From positions 446,501 to 510,500 of the forward strand of contig CAJNDS010002690.1 in assembly GCA_905221605.1 (NCBI GenBank): DNA of 64,000 bases, in the 5' to 3' direction. The notes below the pieces were generated by a model that saw only the letters and a list, made by a program, of their open reading frames with translations, was not told where the DNA came from and did no database searches. The translations under genes and the position numbers were made by a program. Numbering within the stretch: position 1 is the first letter of the stretch; each line of letters starts with the position of its first letter. Below, piece by piece: positions 31,901 through 40,800 of this stretch. This stretch comes from Symbiodinium natans (taxonomy: Eukaryota > Sar > Dinophyceae > Suessiales > Symbiodiniaceae).

Positions 31901-34900
31901 CAAACCCCTTAATCAAGGAATAGACCCTAAACCCTAAACCCTAAACCACGTATACCCTAATTCAGAATAAGGAAGGATCCTTGTGATGAATCAGGGTATA
32001 TTCCTTCATTAAGGGTTTCTTTGGAAGATCTGGGCTTCCTTGATCCCTACCCACCCCAAAAAGGACTCAAACCACATTCGACAGCACGTGTATCCAGATT
32101 GCCCAAATTCGGGCCGCCGTATTATAGTAACCCCGCAATGGAACATCGTGGCGAGAAGTGACCATGAACTCTTTATTCTCGAGCCCTAAACCCTAAACCC
32201 TAAACCCTAAACCCTAAACCCTGAACCCCTTTTTTCTCGTTGGTGTCTGTCTGTTGCACCCCATGGCCAGGTGATCGTGGCCGTGAGCTTGCAGCTCAGC
32301 AGTTGTGGGTTGAGGGGGTTTAGGGTTTAGGGTTTGGGGTTTGGGGTTTAGGGTTTAGGGTTTAGGGTTTGGGGTTTAGGGTTTAGGGTTTAGGGTTTGG
32401 AGGATTTCGGATTCAGTTTAGCGAGTGAGGAGTTTCGGGTAGGGGTGGTTCAGGGGCTTAGGGGTTTGGGGCTTATGGCCTTGGGGATTAGAGGGTGTAG
32501 GGGATTTGGGGTTCAGAGGTTCAGTCAAGCCGACCCCTAACGTAGCTACACCGAATCTAGCTACCTGCGGCACTTTTCTCACATCCTAGCCTGAAAAGTA
32601 GGTCTTAATTAATTGCAACGAAGCCTGAAACAAGGCCTTACTTGCAACTAAACTCTAAACCCTAACCCCTAAACTCTGAACCCTAAACCCTAAACACTAA
32701 ACCCTAAACCCTACTCAACCTCAAAATCCCAGCTGGGTGAGGGTGCAGAAGCCGCCTGCGCGTGCGCGAGTCGGATCCGGACCGTCAGGCGCATGTCTTT
32801 GCCTTGCTTGGTGACATTTTATGTCTTCCCTTTTGGGGTTTTAGGGCTTAGGGTTTAGGGTTTAGGGCGTAGGGTTGAGGGTTTAGGGCTTAGGGGTTTA
32901 GGGGTTTAGGGGTTTGAGGGCCATCCTAGCTTGTGTTGGGGGGGAGGGGGGGGTTGTTGCATTTTCGGGTTCAGAGTTTAGGGTTTAGGGCTTAGGGTTT
33001 AGAGTTTAGGGTTGTGGGGGGGGGGGGGGGGGGGGGGGGGTTGCATCTTCGGGTTCAGAGGTACGGTTAAGGTTTAGGGTTCAGAGTTTGTATAGGGCCT
33101 AGGGTCTAGAGTTGATAGGGTTTAGGGGCTTACAGTAGGGCAGGTTCAAGGTAGGTTAGGTTGCTTTTGCTTCGTGGAAGACGCTTTTGGGACCATGGGG
33201 GTGAGAAATCAGGGTTAGGATTTCGTGCTGGTTGTGGGGCTTCAGGGTTTAGGGTTTAGGAGATTTCTAGGGTGAAAGGCCTGTGTAATAAGGGGGATGT
33301 GCCTTTCGTCTTTGGGGCTTATAGGGTTTGGGGTTGTTGTGGTTCAAGGCTTTGTGGTGCTCAGGGCGCAGCTCCCTTCATGGCGTCTACATCGTTCAAA
33401 TGTCGGTTCTGTATTGGTGTGTATGCTTAAGGTTCCCTAAAACGGGAAAGCCCGGCCTAAACCCCAAAAGGACGTCAACTCATGAGGGTTTAGGGTTATG
33501 CGATGCGCACCTGAGGGCGTTTGAGTGTTGAGGTTTAGGGGGCGCTACAATCTGCTTCAACGCCAGCTGTGCATTTTCTTGTGCGCAAAGCTGCGGAGGA
33601 CTGTCTGTTGGAGTTCTGACAGGGACGCTTTGCGAGAACACACTCTGAGTGCAAACGTCATCCAGCGAGCAAGAGGCATGAGGAAGTGGCGCGAGATGGC
33701 ACGAGCATGAGAAGCTTACTGTCGGCAATAGGAGAGTGCCAAGCTTGAAGAGAAGATTCTACAGATGCAGGTCCGACGAAAGCTCGGAAGATCGGTTGTG
33801 CACTTAGACTGCCGTGTAGGTGCAGATGAAGGTAAAAGATGTCAGGGGCTTGGCGAATTGAAGAACATTCTTCAAGATATCTTCCCTAAACCCTAAACCC
33901 TAAACCCTAAACCCTAAAACCCCTAAAACCCTAAATTAACGAATCCTTTCTCCAGGGGTTCGCAAGGAACTCGCACAAGCTCTGGAGTCCTTGCAGGCAT
34001 GCAGCGCTGTGGGCACCCCAGACTTAGAGACTTGCAGAACAGCCCGAAGCCCCTTTACAAAGACCGTCAGATTCAAACACCCAAGCAAAGCACCCTGTTC
34101 CTTCAGACATCCCCCCAAAAAAACCCAAGCCCTAAACCCTAGACCCTAAACCCTGAACCCTGAACCCCAAGCCCGAAACCCTAAACCCTAAACCACCCGC
34201 AACATCCCCCAGGCCCTCTAACCTTCCCAGACAATCCACACCCGGTATGCAGGCTCCTTCCCCGACTCAAAAGCACCGTATGGGCCCTTAAATGGGGACC
34301 CTAAACCCTAAACCCCAAAACCTGAAACCCTAAACCCTAAACCTATAGAACCGACGGGCCCATACTTCGGAACGCTTTAAAGACGGTAAAGGGGCCATAT
34401 GAAGGGCCCGTGCAACTACCCTTAGACAAAGCAAAACCCAAACCTTGGCATGTTCCCCCTTATGCTAACAGTCCTCAGTAGGGATTAAACCCTGAACCCT
34501 AAAATCGCTGAGGGAACATCCCAACCCTAAACCCTGAGTCCTAAACCCTAAACCCCATAAGCCCTGCCGCAGCACTTGCGCAGGCGCCTTTGGCAACAAC
34601 GCCGACCTCCCTGGCTGGGCCCAGGGCCGGGCGCAGGAGCAGTCCGGGCTTTTGGGATGTAGGGTTTAGGGTTTAGGGTTTAGGGTTTGGGGTTTAGGGC
34701 TCGGGTTTAGGATTTGGGGTTTGGGGGTTTGGGGTTTGGGGTTGTAGCGCCTGGGTGGATGTTATTTAGGTGGTTCAGTAAGGGTCAGTATTAGGTTTTG
34801 TTCGTGTTGAGCGTGTCAGATAGTAGCTTTGAGAGGCCTTCGGGTATGGGCGTTATAGGATTTGTTGCCAGAGAGGTTATGAACTGCCAATTGACAAGTT

Positions 34901-35428
34901 GAAGGGCGGCTGCACAACCCCAAACCCTAAGTCGTCGTGATGGGAAAGATAACACAGGTGCCTGAAGAAGTTTTGGTGCCATGAAGATACGCCGAACTTG
35001 TGCAGGCCGACCAAGCGCCGTCGCTTCGCAGAGCGCGCGCTTTGCGTGCGAGCGACAAATCAAGACATCGCGACGGCTGGCTTGCGTGAACGTCGTGATG
35101 ACAGCGCGGACCAGGAGTCTGAGGAGGCTCTTTTTTTCACCAGCTGACGGTTTCACTGGCTCACAGTCTTAGTAGTAGAGTAGGAACCTTTAACCTCTTT
35201 GGGTTAATATATTCCCCTTACTATCCCAAAGGTTAACCTTTAAAACCCCTAGGTACTGGACAACTAAGCCCTAAACCCTAAACCCTAAACCCTAAACCCT
35301 AAACCCTAAACCCTAAACCAGTTGTTGCAAGCGTACGGTGAACCTTCGCAGCACGGAGTCGAGGTGTCTGCAAGTGCAGCGCTCGGGCGAGTGGTAGAGC
35401 GCAGGCATACAAGGCAAGCCACGTCTTA
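21938..35428 (+). CDS. Unidentified multi-exon gene or genes (exon candidates)
   Basis: Exon-like blocks, each bounded by AG and usually with CCCTAAA upstream and TTTAGGG downstream: 21938-21994 (PWIETALQPPQAELERDIK), 22412-22459 (AAREQSLLGNYEAGPP), 22997-~23098 (DSQSVAKLMLTGPHPL), 23205-~23277 (MAMERYESALAFSAEMLVAW), ~24118-24230 (ATERKVTAEKWERRASFAG), 24889-~24944 (GQLREEAALAILGLRRR), 25729-25780 (GQAALLRQIMEEWSTLK), 26274-26328 (LPEELTPRPFGAGAAW), 28084-28127 (KVNMLDDFASISSE), ~29503-29555 (IAELRSGPVSSLETLIAQ), 31360-31452 (LREEERSLFGSEGFM), 32733-~32809 (LGEGAEAACACASRIRTVRR), 33741-33829 (KLEEKILQMQVRRKLG), 33955-~34136 (VRKELAQALESLQACS), 35324-35428 (ALGRVVERRHTRQATS, then TAA). Many segments are helical and charged. 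I do not recognise the protein, and it may be more than one gene. Confidence 0.4.
22480..22590 (-). repeat. CCCTAAA tract
   Basis: About fifteen units, mostly perfect, directly downstream of the exon-like block 22412-22459. This is an exception to the usual polarity. Confidence 0.95.
22799..22996. mobile_element. Inverted-repeat element, family C copy 1, split by a telomeric array
   Basis: Left terminus CCTGGAGGTTCATGGTAC, right terminus CCATGGACCTCCAAG. About ten CCCTAAA units (22916-22983) sit between the interior (which stops at GAAATTGGT) and the right terminus, exactly where other copies read TTGGTTAATAAG. The right terminus ends in AG, and the coding-like block begins directly after it at 22997. 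Confidence 0.85.
23476..23560. mobile_element. Inverted-repeat element, family D copy 3
   Basis: Starts CTTGTAGCCCAGTGGTACC and ends CACTGGGCTGCGAAG; the interior TTCTGGGTCCCCTTATA matches the family. Confidence 0.75.
23991..24033. repeat. GA dinucleotide microsatellite
   Basis: About twenty GA units followed by a related degenerate stretch. Confidence 0.9.
24485..24516. repeat. Poly-C tract
   Basis: A nearly pure run of C of about 30 bases, one of several long C or G homopolymers in these introns (others near 28011, 33017, 36980, 38162 and 62210). Confidence 0.9.
24790..25082. repeat. CCCTAAA tract, exon-like block, TTTAGGG tract
   Basis: CCCTAAA at 24793-24855, the exon-like block 24889-24944, then TTTAGGG with a few variants at 24952-25081. 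A clear example of the C-exon-G arrangement. Confidence 0.9.
25425..25562 (+). repeat. TTTAGGG tract with internal TTAGGGC variants
   Basis: About seventeen units. A homogeneous sub-block of GGGCTTA variants (25480-25505) lies in the middle, suggesting local spread of a variant unit. Confidence 0.9.
25626..25728. mobile_element. Inverted-repeat element, family D copy 4 (introner-like)
   Basis: Termini CTTGGTAGCCC and GGGCTACCAAG are exact reverse complements. A GT within the left end (CTTG|GTAGCCC) and the terminal AG of the right end (CTACCAAG|) could serve as splice sites. A coding-like block (25729-25780) begins directly after the AG. Confidence 0.9.
25856..25946. mobile_element. Inverted-repeat element, family D copy 5
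   Basis: TTGGTAGCCCCGTGGTACCC at the left, GCTTGGCTACCAA at the right. A shorter interior than other copies. Confidence 0.85.
26110..26268 (-). repeat. CCCTAAA/CCCCAAA tract
   Basis: About twenty units with clustered CCCCAAA variants. It immediately precedes the exon-like block at 26274. Confidence 0.9.
26368..26408 (+). repeat. TTTAGGG tract
   Basis: Five to six units immediately downstream of the exon-like block 26274-26328. Confidence 0.9.
27160..27236. repeat. Short tandem repeats (GGCT, GGGT, GA)
   Basis: Successive blocks of GGCT, then GGGT, then GA repeats. Open frames through here on both strands are repeat artefacts. Confidence 0.85.
27413..27490. repeat. TATCTA hexanucleotide microsatellite
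   Basis: About twelve units of a 6-bp TATCTA repeat. It produces long Ile-Ser or Ile-Asp dipeptide frames that are not genes. Confidence 0.95.
27601..27682 (-). repeat. CCCTAAA tract
   Basis: Eleven to twelve near-perfect units, followed within 15 bp by an opposite-strand GGGTTT-rich stretch (27685-27745). Confidence 0.95.
27752..28066. mobile_element. Inverted-repeat element J containing a long poly-G
   Basis: TAATGTTAGACCC at the left and GGGTCCAACATTA at the right are imperfect reverse complements. The interior has two CCTTTAAAGTCAA repeats (27781, 27839) and an uninterrupted run of about 27 G at 28011-28037. The exon-like block 28084-28127 follows closely. Confidence 0.65.
28148..28365 (+). 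repeat. TTTAGGGG octamer array
   Basis: After two or three ordinary TTTAGGG units the array changes to about 22 copies of an 8-bp TTTAGGGG unit with almost no variation. It lies directly downstream of the exon-like block 28084-28127. Confidence 0.95.
28866..29128. mobile_element. Inverted-repeat element, family D copy 6, with internal insertion
   Basis: Ends CTTGGTAGCCCAGTGGTA and GGGCTACCAAG. The right half is typical. The left half is interrupted after about 20 bp by about 150 bp containing (AT)n, poly-T and poly-G (28911-28960). Confidence 0.8.
29556..29648 (+). repeat. TTTAGGG tract
   Basis: About thirteen perfect units, directly downstream of the exon-like block ending near 29555. Confidence 0.95.
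29753..29844. mobile_element. Inverted-repeat element, family B copy 1
   Basis: TTGGGATGTTCCCCCTTGTA at the left is mirrored by TACAAGGCGGAACATCCCAA at the right. The inner ACAGTCCTTAATAGGGA is mirrored by TCCCTATTAAGGACTGT. It is the best-preserved copy. Confidence 0.9.
29885..29945 (-). repeat. CCCTAAA tract
   Basis: About nine units preceding a short exon-like block near 29984-30019 (VKSAPATALAGPP), which is itself followed by TTTAGGG (30020-30050). Confidence 0.9.
30345..30559 (-). repeat. Longest near-perfect CCCTAAA array
   Basis: About thirty units with only a few variants. The terminal unit reads CCCTAG, as at 6698, and an exon-like block begins soon after (about 30560-30660). Confidence 0.95.
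32320..32400 (+). repeat. TTTAGGG/TTTGGGG tract
   Basis: About ten units with TTTGGGG variants interspersed. Confidence 0.9.
32937..33045. repeat. Poly-G rich duplicated segment
   Basis: Two copies of a motif with a G-run followed by TTGCAT(T/C)TTCGGGTTCAGAG (32940-32980 and 33015-33060). The second G-run is about 25 bases long. This is a local duplication. Confidence 0.7.
33085..33525. other. Unique sequence with scattered telomere-like fragments
   Basis: The frame 33328-33531 has no recognisable motif, and I do not call it a gene. Confidence 0.4.
34255..34440. mobile_element. Inverted-repeat element interrupted by telomeric sequence
   Basis: GTATGGGCCCTTAAATGGGG at the left (34278) pairs loosely with GGGGCCATATGAAGGGCCC at the right (34392-34410), and a second GGGCCCATAC lies between. 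CCCTAAA/CCCCAAA units occupy 34298-34345 in the middle. Confidence 0.5.
34445..34524. mobile_element. Inverted-repeat element, family B copy 2, interior replaced by telomeric repeat
   Basis: TTGGCATGTTCCCCCTTATG at the left and GGGAACATCCCAA at the right match family B. After AGTAGGGATTAAAC the interior becomes CCCTGAACCCTAAA. Confidence 0.75.
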
Positions 35429-35846
35429 AACCCCAAACCCCTAAACCCCTAAACCCCTAAACCCTAAACCCTAAACCCTAAGCCCTAAACCCTAAACCCT
35501 AAATTTACCCACATAGCCTTTAGTAGTACAACCTTTGGGCCCTCCAAAGAACCCCTGTATGTACCTTATGTAGTCCCTATATACCTCAGTAGCCCATACC
35601 TTATAGCATCCCTGTATAGCCCCTAACCAATGAATCACCCCCAAGGTGCCTTAGAAGGGTCCCTACTTTAGTACCTTGAAAGAAGCCTTAAAACCCTAAA
35701 CCTCGAAATCCCTGAGCGCCCGCGAACTCTTCTTTTTTGGACTTTGTGTGGTTCGGTGTTGAGGGACTTGGGGTTTAGAGTGTCGAGTTCATTGTTTCTG
35801 TTAGTATAAGGGCGAACATCCCAAGTTAAAGGTATTTACGACCTCT

Positions 35847-35995
35847 ACTTGGAGGTTCATGGTACCTATTAACTAAGCATATCTGTACAGATAACTCTTA
35901 CACATAGCCATATTCGGGCACTTAAGGGGCTTACAAGTGGTTTATAAGTACAGGCACAGCTATCATTGGTTAATGAGTACCATGAACCTCCAAGT
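35847..35995. mobile_element. Inverted-repeat element, family C copy 2 (intact)
   Basis: ACTTGGAGGTTCATGGTACC at the left and GTACCATGAACCTCCAAGT at the right, with partly mirrored TATTAACTAAGCATA / CATTGGTTAATGA next to the termini. It is the best full-length copy, about 150 bp. Confidence 0.9.
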
Positions 35996-36045
35996 AGCCC
36001 TAAACCCTAAACTCTAAATCCTCAACCCTAAACCCTAAACCCTCA

Positions 36046-36064
36046 AGTACCATGAACCTCCAAG
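36046..36064. mobile_element. Solo right terminus of family C
   Basis: AGTACCATGAACCTCCAAG is preceded directly by CCCTAAA repeats and followed directly by an exon-like block. The rest of the element is missing and telomeric repeats occupy its place. Confidence 0.8.
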
Positions 36065-37420
36065 TACACCCGATCAGGAAGCGCCACGCCGAGAGATCCC
36101 GAGACGATCTCCCGGAAGGTGCGCAGACCTCGCCTTGTTGCCATTGATGTGATGGCTTCGGGTTGAGGTTTAGGGTTTATAGGGTTGATAGGGTTTATAG
36201 GGTTTATAAGGTTTAGGGTTTAGGGTTTAGGGTGTTTAAGGGTGTTGCTTTAGGAGGTTCAAGGTGTAGGGTTCAGGGTGAACTCAGACGTAGACCGCCC
36301 CCAATTCGTATCTTGTACTACGATTGGGTCTTGCTGAGGAACCCTTGAAGAGTTCTAACGGCCCAAGTTTCCACTAAAGACTAAACCCTATACCCTAAAC
36401 ACAGACCCCCCTAAAGCCCAAAGCCAGCACAGAGAACTCCCCTACATTGCATTGCTTTTGAGAAATCGGGCGGCGTTCTCAAGGGCTTAACCGTCTGGGC
36501 CTTCAGGCTTTTCGAGCCAGGATTGCTCGTTGTGGTGCGTTGTCGGGTTTAGGGGTTTCGGGTTTAGGGTTTACACTACCCTTTGCTTAAGAATCCCCAT
36601 AAAGTAGAAGATAATAATCCCTTCATTATTTCTCTTAGAAGGAAGATGTTTTTGGATGGTTCTTCCACGACTAGTAGTTCAGAATTTGTTGCATTTGGGA
36701 CTCGGAAGGCTAGCAAATTCTACAGTGGGCCATAGTCACCAAGATGCATGTAGGGTTTAGGTTTAGCGATTTTATAGGGGCTGCTGATTGAACATTGCCT
36801 GTAACTTCGTGTAAGTAGAGTGTCAAGCGCCAGAAACTGGCATTCAAGTATGGGAACTCTGCAGATCTGGGGAAGATTGTGAGTGCAGTCAAGACCTGGG
36901 GGCAAAAAAATCGGGTGGAGCTAGCCTTTCCTAACTGCAGTCTAGATGCTAGATGCTGAACCCATAGACGCCAAACCCCAAGGGGGGGGGGGGGGGGGTG
37001 GGAATGCGTGTTTGCAAAGCATCCGACTGCAGGCAGGACGAGCGATCAGCCGTGCACTCAGCGCCTACCGGCTTGGGGCATGCTGATTCCCTGAGCCATT
37101 CCTGCGCCCCAAACCGGGCTCAAGCTGGGTTTGCAGGCTGCGGCGGGTAAAGAATATTCCACAAACTGCATGGGGCTTCCAATCAGTAAAGTAAGGTCAG
37201 GTAGACCATCTGGGCCCTGAACCTTAATTTAATCCCTAAGCCCTGAACCCTGAACAGAAGCCCGAAATCCGAAACCCGAAACCCGAAACCCTAAACCCTA
37301 AACCCTAAACCGTAAACCCTAAACCCTAAACTTTTAAACCCTAAACCCTAAACCGTACCCGGTATTGGGGCTGTCTGGGTGTTGCCCCAGGCAGGACCTG
37401 GCTCCAGGAGGAATGCTGGG
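36065..37420 (+). CDS. Candidate 5' exons of the katanin-like gene
   Basis: Blocks at 36065-36118 (YTRSGSATPRDPETISRK, GT donor), 37033-37070 (AGRAISRALSAYR, GC donor) and 37391-37420 (QDLAPGGMLG) have exon boundaries and composition. The last two join in phase. Their link to the firm katanin exons from 37844 is not proven because the 37420 to 37844 phase does not match as drawn. Katanin p60 N-termini are poorly conserved, so similarity cannot decide. Confidence 0.35.
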
Positions 37421-37641
37421 GCCCAAGACTTTGGGATTTGGGGTTTAGGGTTTAGGTTTTAGGGTCACCGGTTCGAGTTTATGGTTTAGGGATACCGTTT
37501 TGGACTTTAGGGTATAGGGTTTAGGGCTGACGTTTCGGAATTGGCGTCCAGGGTTTAAGTCCTAAACCCCCTAAACCTGAATCCCTAAACCCTAAACCCT
37601 AAACTCTTAATCCCCTAAACTCGAACAACCCCCGAAGCCCT

Positions 37642-37770
37642 ACTAGGATGTTCCTGGTACGAATATAAGCAATCATAGCTACGTATAACCCACTTATATA
37701 AGCCCCTTAAGTGCCCTAATCTGTTATAAGTATAGTTAGAATTGGTTAATAAGAACCATGAACCTCCAAG
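37642..37770. mobile_element. Inverted-repeat element, family C copy 4
   Basis: The left end is degraded (AGGATGTTCCTGGTACG). The interior CACTTATATAAGCCCCTTAAG matches copies 1 and 2. The right end is GAACCATGAACCTCCAAG. Confidence 0.85.
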
Positions 37771-37843
37771 TAGTAGCCCTAAACCCGAAACCCTAAACCC
37801 TAAACCCTAAACCCTAAACTCTTACAACCCTAAAGCGCCCCAG

Positions 37844-40800
37844 GTTCCGCCCCCGGCGCCGACGGGAGGCGGTGGCGGTGGCGGCAGCGGCTCACGGAAC
37901 TACAAGAAGCCATGGCCCCCAGCTATGCTTGGTAGGGTTTAGGGTTTAGGGTTTAGGGTTTAGGGTTTAGGGTTTAGGGTTTAGGGTTTAGGGTTTAGGG
38001 TCTAGGGTCTAGGGTTTAGGGTTTAGGCCTGTAGTTCTAAGAAGAACTCTGGGGGCCCTATTGCAGGACCAGAACATCAGCCCCTTAGCTCCAAAGGCAG
38101 TACAATGGGAAAGGAGGGACTCTGGTGTTCAGGTACTATAGGGTCAGGGGTTCACCTACTACCCCCCCCCCCCCCCCCCCTCTATACTACCCTTAGGTTC
38201 TCCCCAGAATTAAGGCTATTTCGGGATAATTAAGCCTAGTTAAGGTGCGTTAAGGGGGTAGGGGAACCCATGGGTAACACCTTACAATGTCTGGTCCTTG
38301 TGCCCAAAACCCTAAACCCTAAACCCTAAACCCCACTTTAGGAATTAGCTTAGCAACTCCCAGGCCATGGATGGACAATGTCCCCGCGTCCAAGGGCAGT
38401 CACGAGAAGGGCCACGGCAAGGCAGGGGGTTTAGGGGTTTAGGGTTTAGGGTGTAGGGGTTTAGTGTTTTAGGGTTTTAGGGTTTAGGGTTTAGGGTCTG
38501 AGGGTCTTAGGGTTTTAGGGGTCAGGGGTTCAGGGTTTCGGGTTTAGGGTGCAGGGTTTAGGGTTTGGGGGTTCAGGTTTTGGGTTCAACAGCGTGTTGG
38601 GGTTCAGGTTTCAACGTGTAGGGTTTAAAGTGTTTATAGAGTTTAGGGTTTAGGGTTTAGGGTTTAGGGCAGAGCTAGCGAGTTGAGTCCAATCTAACCC
38701 TGATTTGATCCATGCCTAAACCCTAAACCCTAAACCCTAAACCCTAAACCCTAAACCCTAAACCCTAAACCCTAAACCCTAAACCCTAAACCCTAAACCT
38801 TGGGCTTTCGGGTTGAGGTGTTTTCGGTTGCCCAAGACACTTTGCTTGAAGGAACACATCCTTGGTGGCCCAGTGGTACACTTTACCCTTTTTTTGTTCT
38901 GGGTTCCCTTATAACCTAAACCCTACATCCTAAAAACCCCCACAAGCCCGGACCCTCATTCCCCACCCCCCAAGCCTGAACCGTAAACCCTAAACCTTAA
39001 ACCCTAAACCCTAAACCCTAAACCCTGAACCCTGAACCCTAAACCCTAAACCCTAACCCAAAACCCTGAACCCCACGCCCCAAGCCCAAACCCTTCGGCT
39101 GGCTATGTCATTTTTTCCGGGACGTGCATACGCTGAACATTAGGGTTTAGGGTTTAGGGTTTCGGTTCCCTTACAAGCCCCTGTAAACCAAACATGACAC
39201 CCCATCATTCCTAGGTTATTCTTGGGCCTACGCAAAGCAAAGTATGAACCTTGAAACTATAAATTCTAACTTGGCTGGTGCCTTTGAGGGTTCCTACAAA
39301 AATGCGAGGTCCCATATCATGGGAAACCCTAAAGCCCCAAAACCCCCATGCACCCTACACCCTCAAACCGCAAAATCCTACTCGCCCAAACCCTAAAGCC
39401 CTCAAAACCCGAAACCCCTATATAACTCTCTCAAACCCTACCCTTTAGAAACAAAAAAACAACAAAACAGAAAAAACCCGAAACCCCAAACCCTAAACCC
39501 TAATTATAAAAACCGCCTTCGCGAAGGGCGCAGAAGCGGGCTCCTTCCTGGAGCACCTTTATGGCTCTGGCGGGCACGGACCGGATGCCAGGGAGCCCGG
39601 ATTTGTTTTGAATTGCTGGGGTTTAGGGTTTAGGGTTTAGGGTTTAGGGTTTAGGGTTTAGGGTGTAGGGTGTAGGGTGTAGGGTGTAGGGTGTAGGGTT
39701 TAGGTTGGTGGAGGGGGTGGCGGGATTAGTTGGCTACGGGGCTATAGGGACATCGCCCAAAGTGTGGGGCCCCCGAACAACATTATGCGCCCTTGGCTGG
39801 TTTTTTAGGGTTTAGGGTTTAGGTTTGGGGTTTAGGGTTTGGGTTTAATTAGGGTTGAATAGAAAGCCTTACAGGTACATATGGTCACTTCTCTACATGA
39901 ATGTCCTTTTTGGGGTACCCTAAGAAAAAGGGGCCGCCTTGCAATACGGAGCAGAATAAAACATGAAGGGAACAATTTGAGAGCGGCGGTCAGGGGGTAT
40001 ACCTCAAGATGGTTTGGGGCTTAGGGCTATACCTATTGTATTACTGCAACTTAGGCTGTCTGCACCTTCACCATAGCATAGTTCTTGGATCTTCCCTGTA
40101 TAAGCTCGCCCTCATGCCTACTGATCAGTGGTAAACCCCAAATCCCAAATGCCAAAACCCAAAAGTCCTAAACCCAGAGCCCTGCATAATTTAGGTACAT
40201 ATACTCGGTAGGCCCTAAACCCTAAACCCTAAACCGCCTTGGGGCATTTCAGATTTTCCCTAGTTGGGTTTGAGAGGGTTTCAGAGGGTTCCAAGGGCCA
40301 TTCTAGGGTTTAGGGTTTAGGGTTTAGGGACAGAGAAAGCGCGGTCTTCCCCTGCGCCCTACAACCTACACCTGCTCTCGTACCCTTTTTTTGGGAACCC
40401 ACCCCTAAACCTTAGATAAAGTCTGAACCCCAGCAATTTCCAACCCAATGGTCTTTGAGTTCGAAGGAACCATGTTGTTAGTGCTTATAGAGTCTGTAGA
40501 AGTACCTTATAGAAGATGATGGTTACTTATACTTATATGTAGCGGTCTGGGGTTTAGGGTTTAGGGTTTAGGGTTTAGGGTTTAGGGTTTAGGGTTTGAG
40601 GTTTAGGGTTTGAGGTTTAGGGTTTAGGGTTGAGGGTTTAGGGTTTAGGGTTTAGGGTTTAGGGTTTAGGGGCCCAGACTTTAAACCCTAGACCGTGGTT
40701 GCCTCACAAGAATGCAAAGTTCGAGGCGGACCTCATCCAGATGATTGAGCGCGACTGCGTCGACAAGTGCCCATCTGTGACGCCGGGCGCTCGGGCAACG

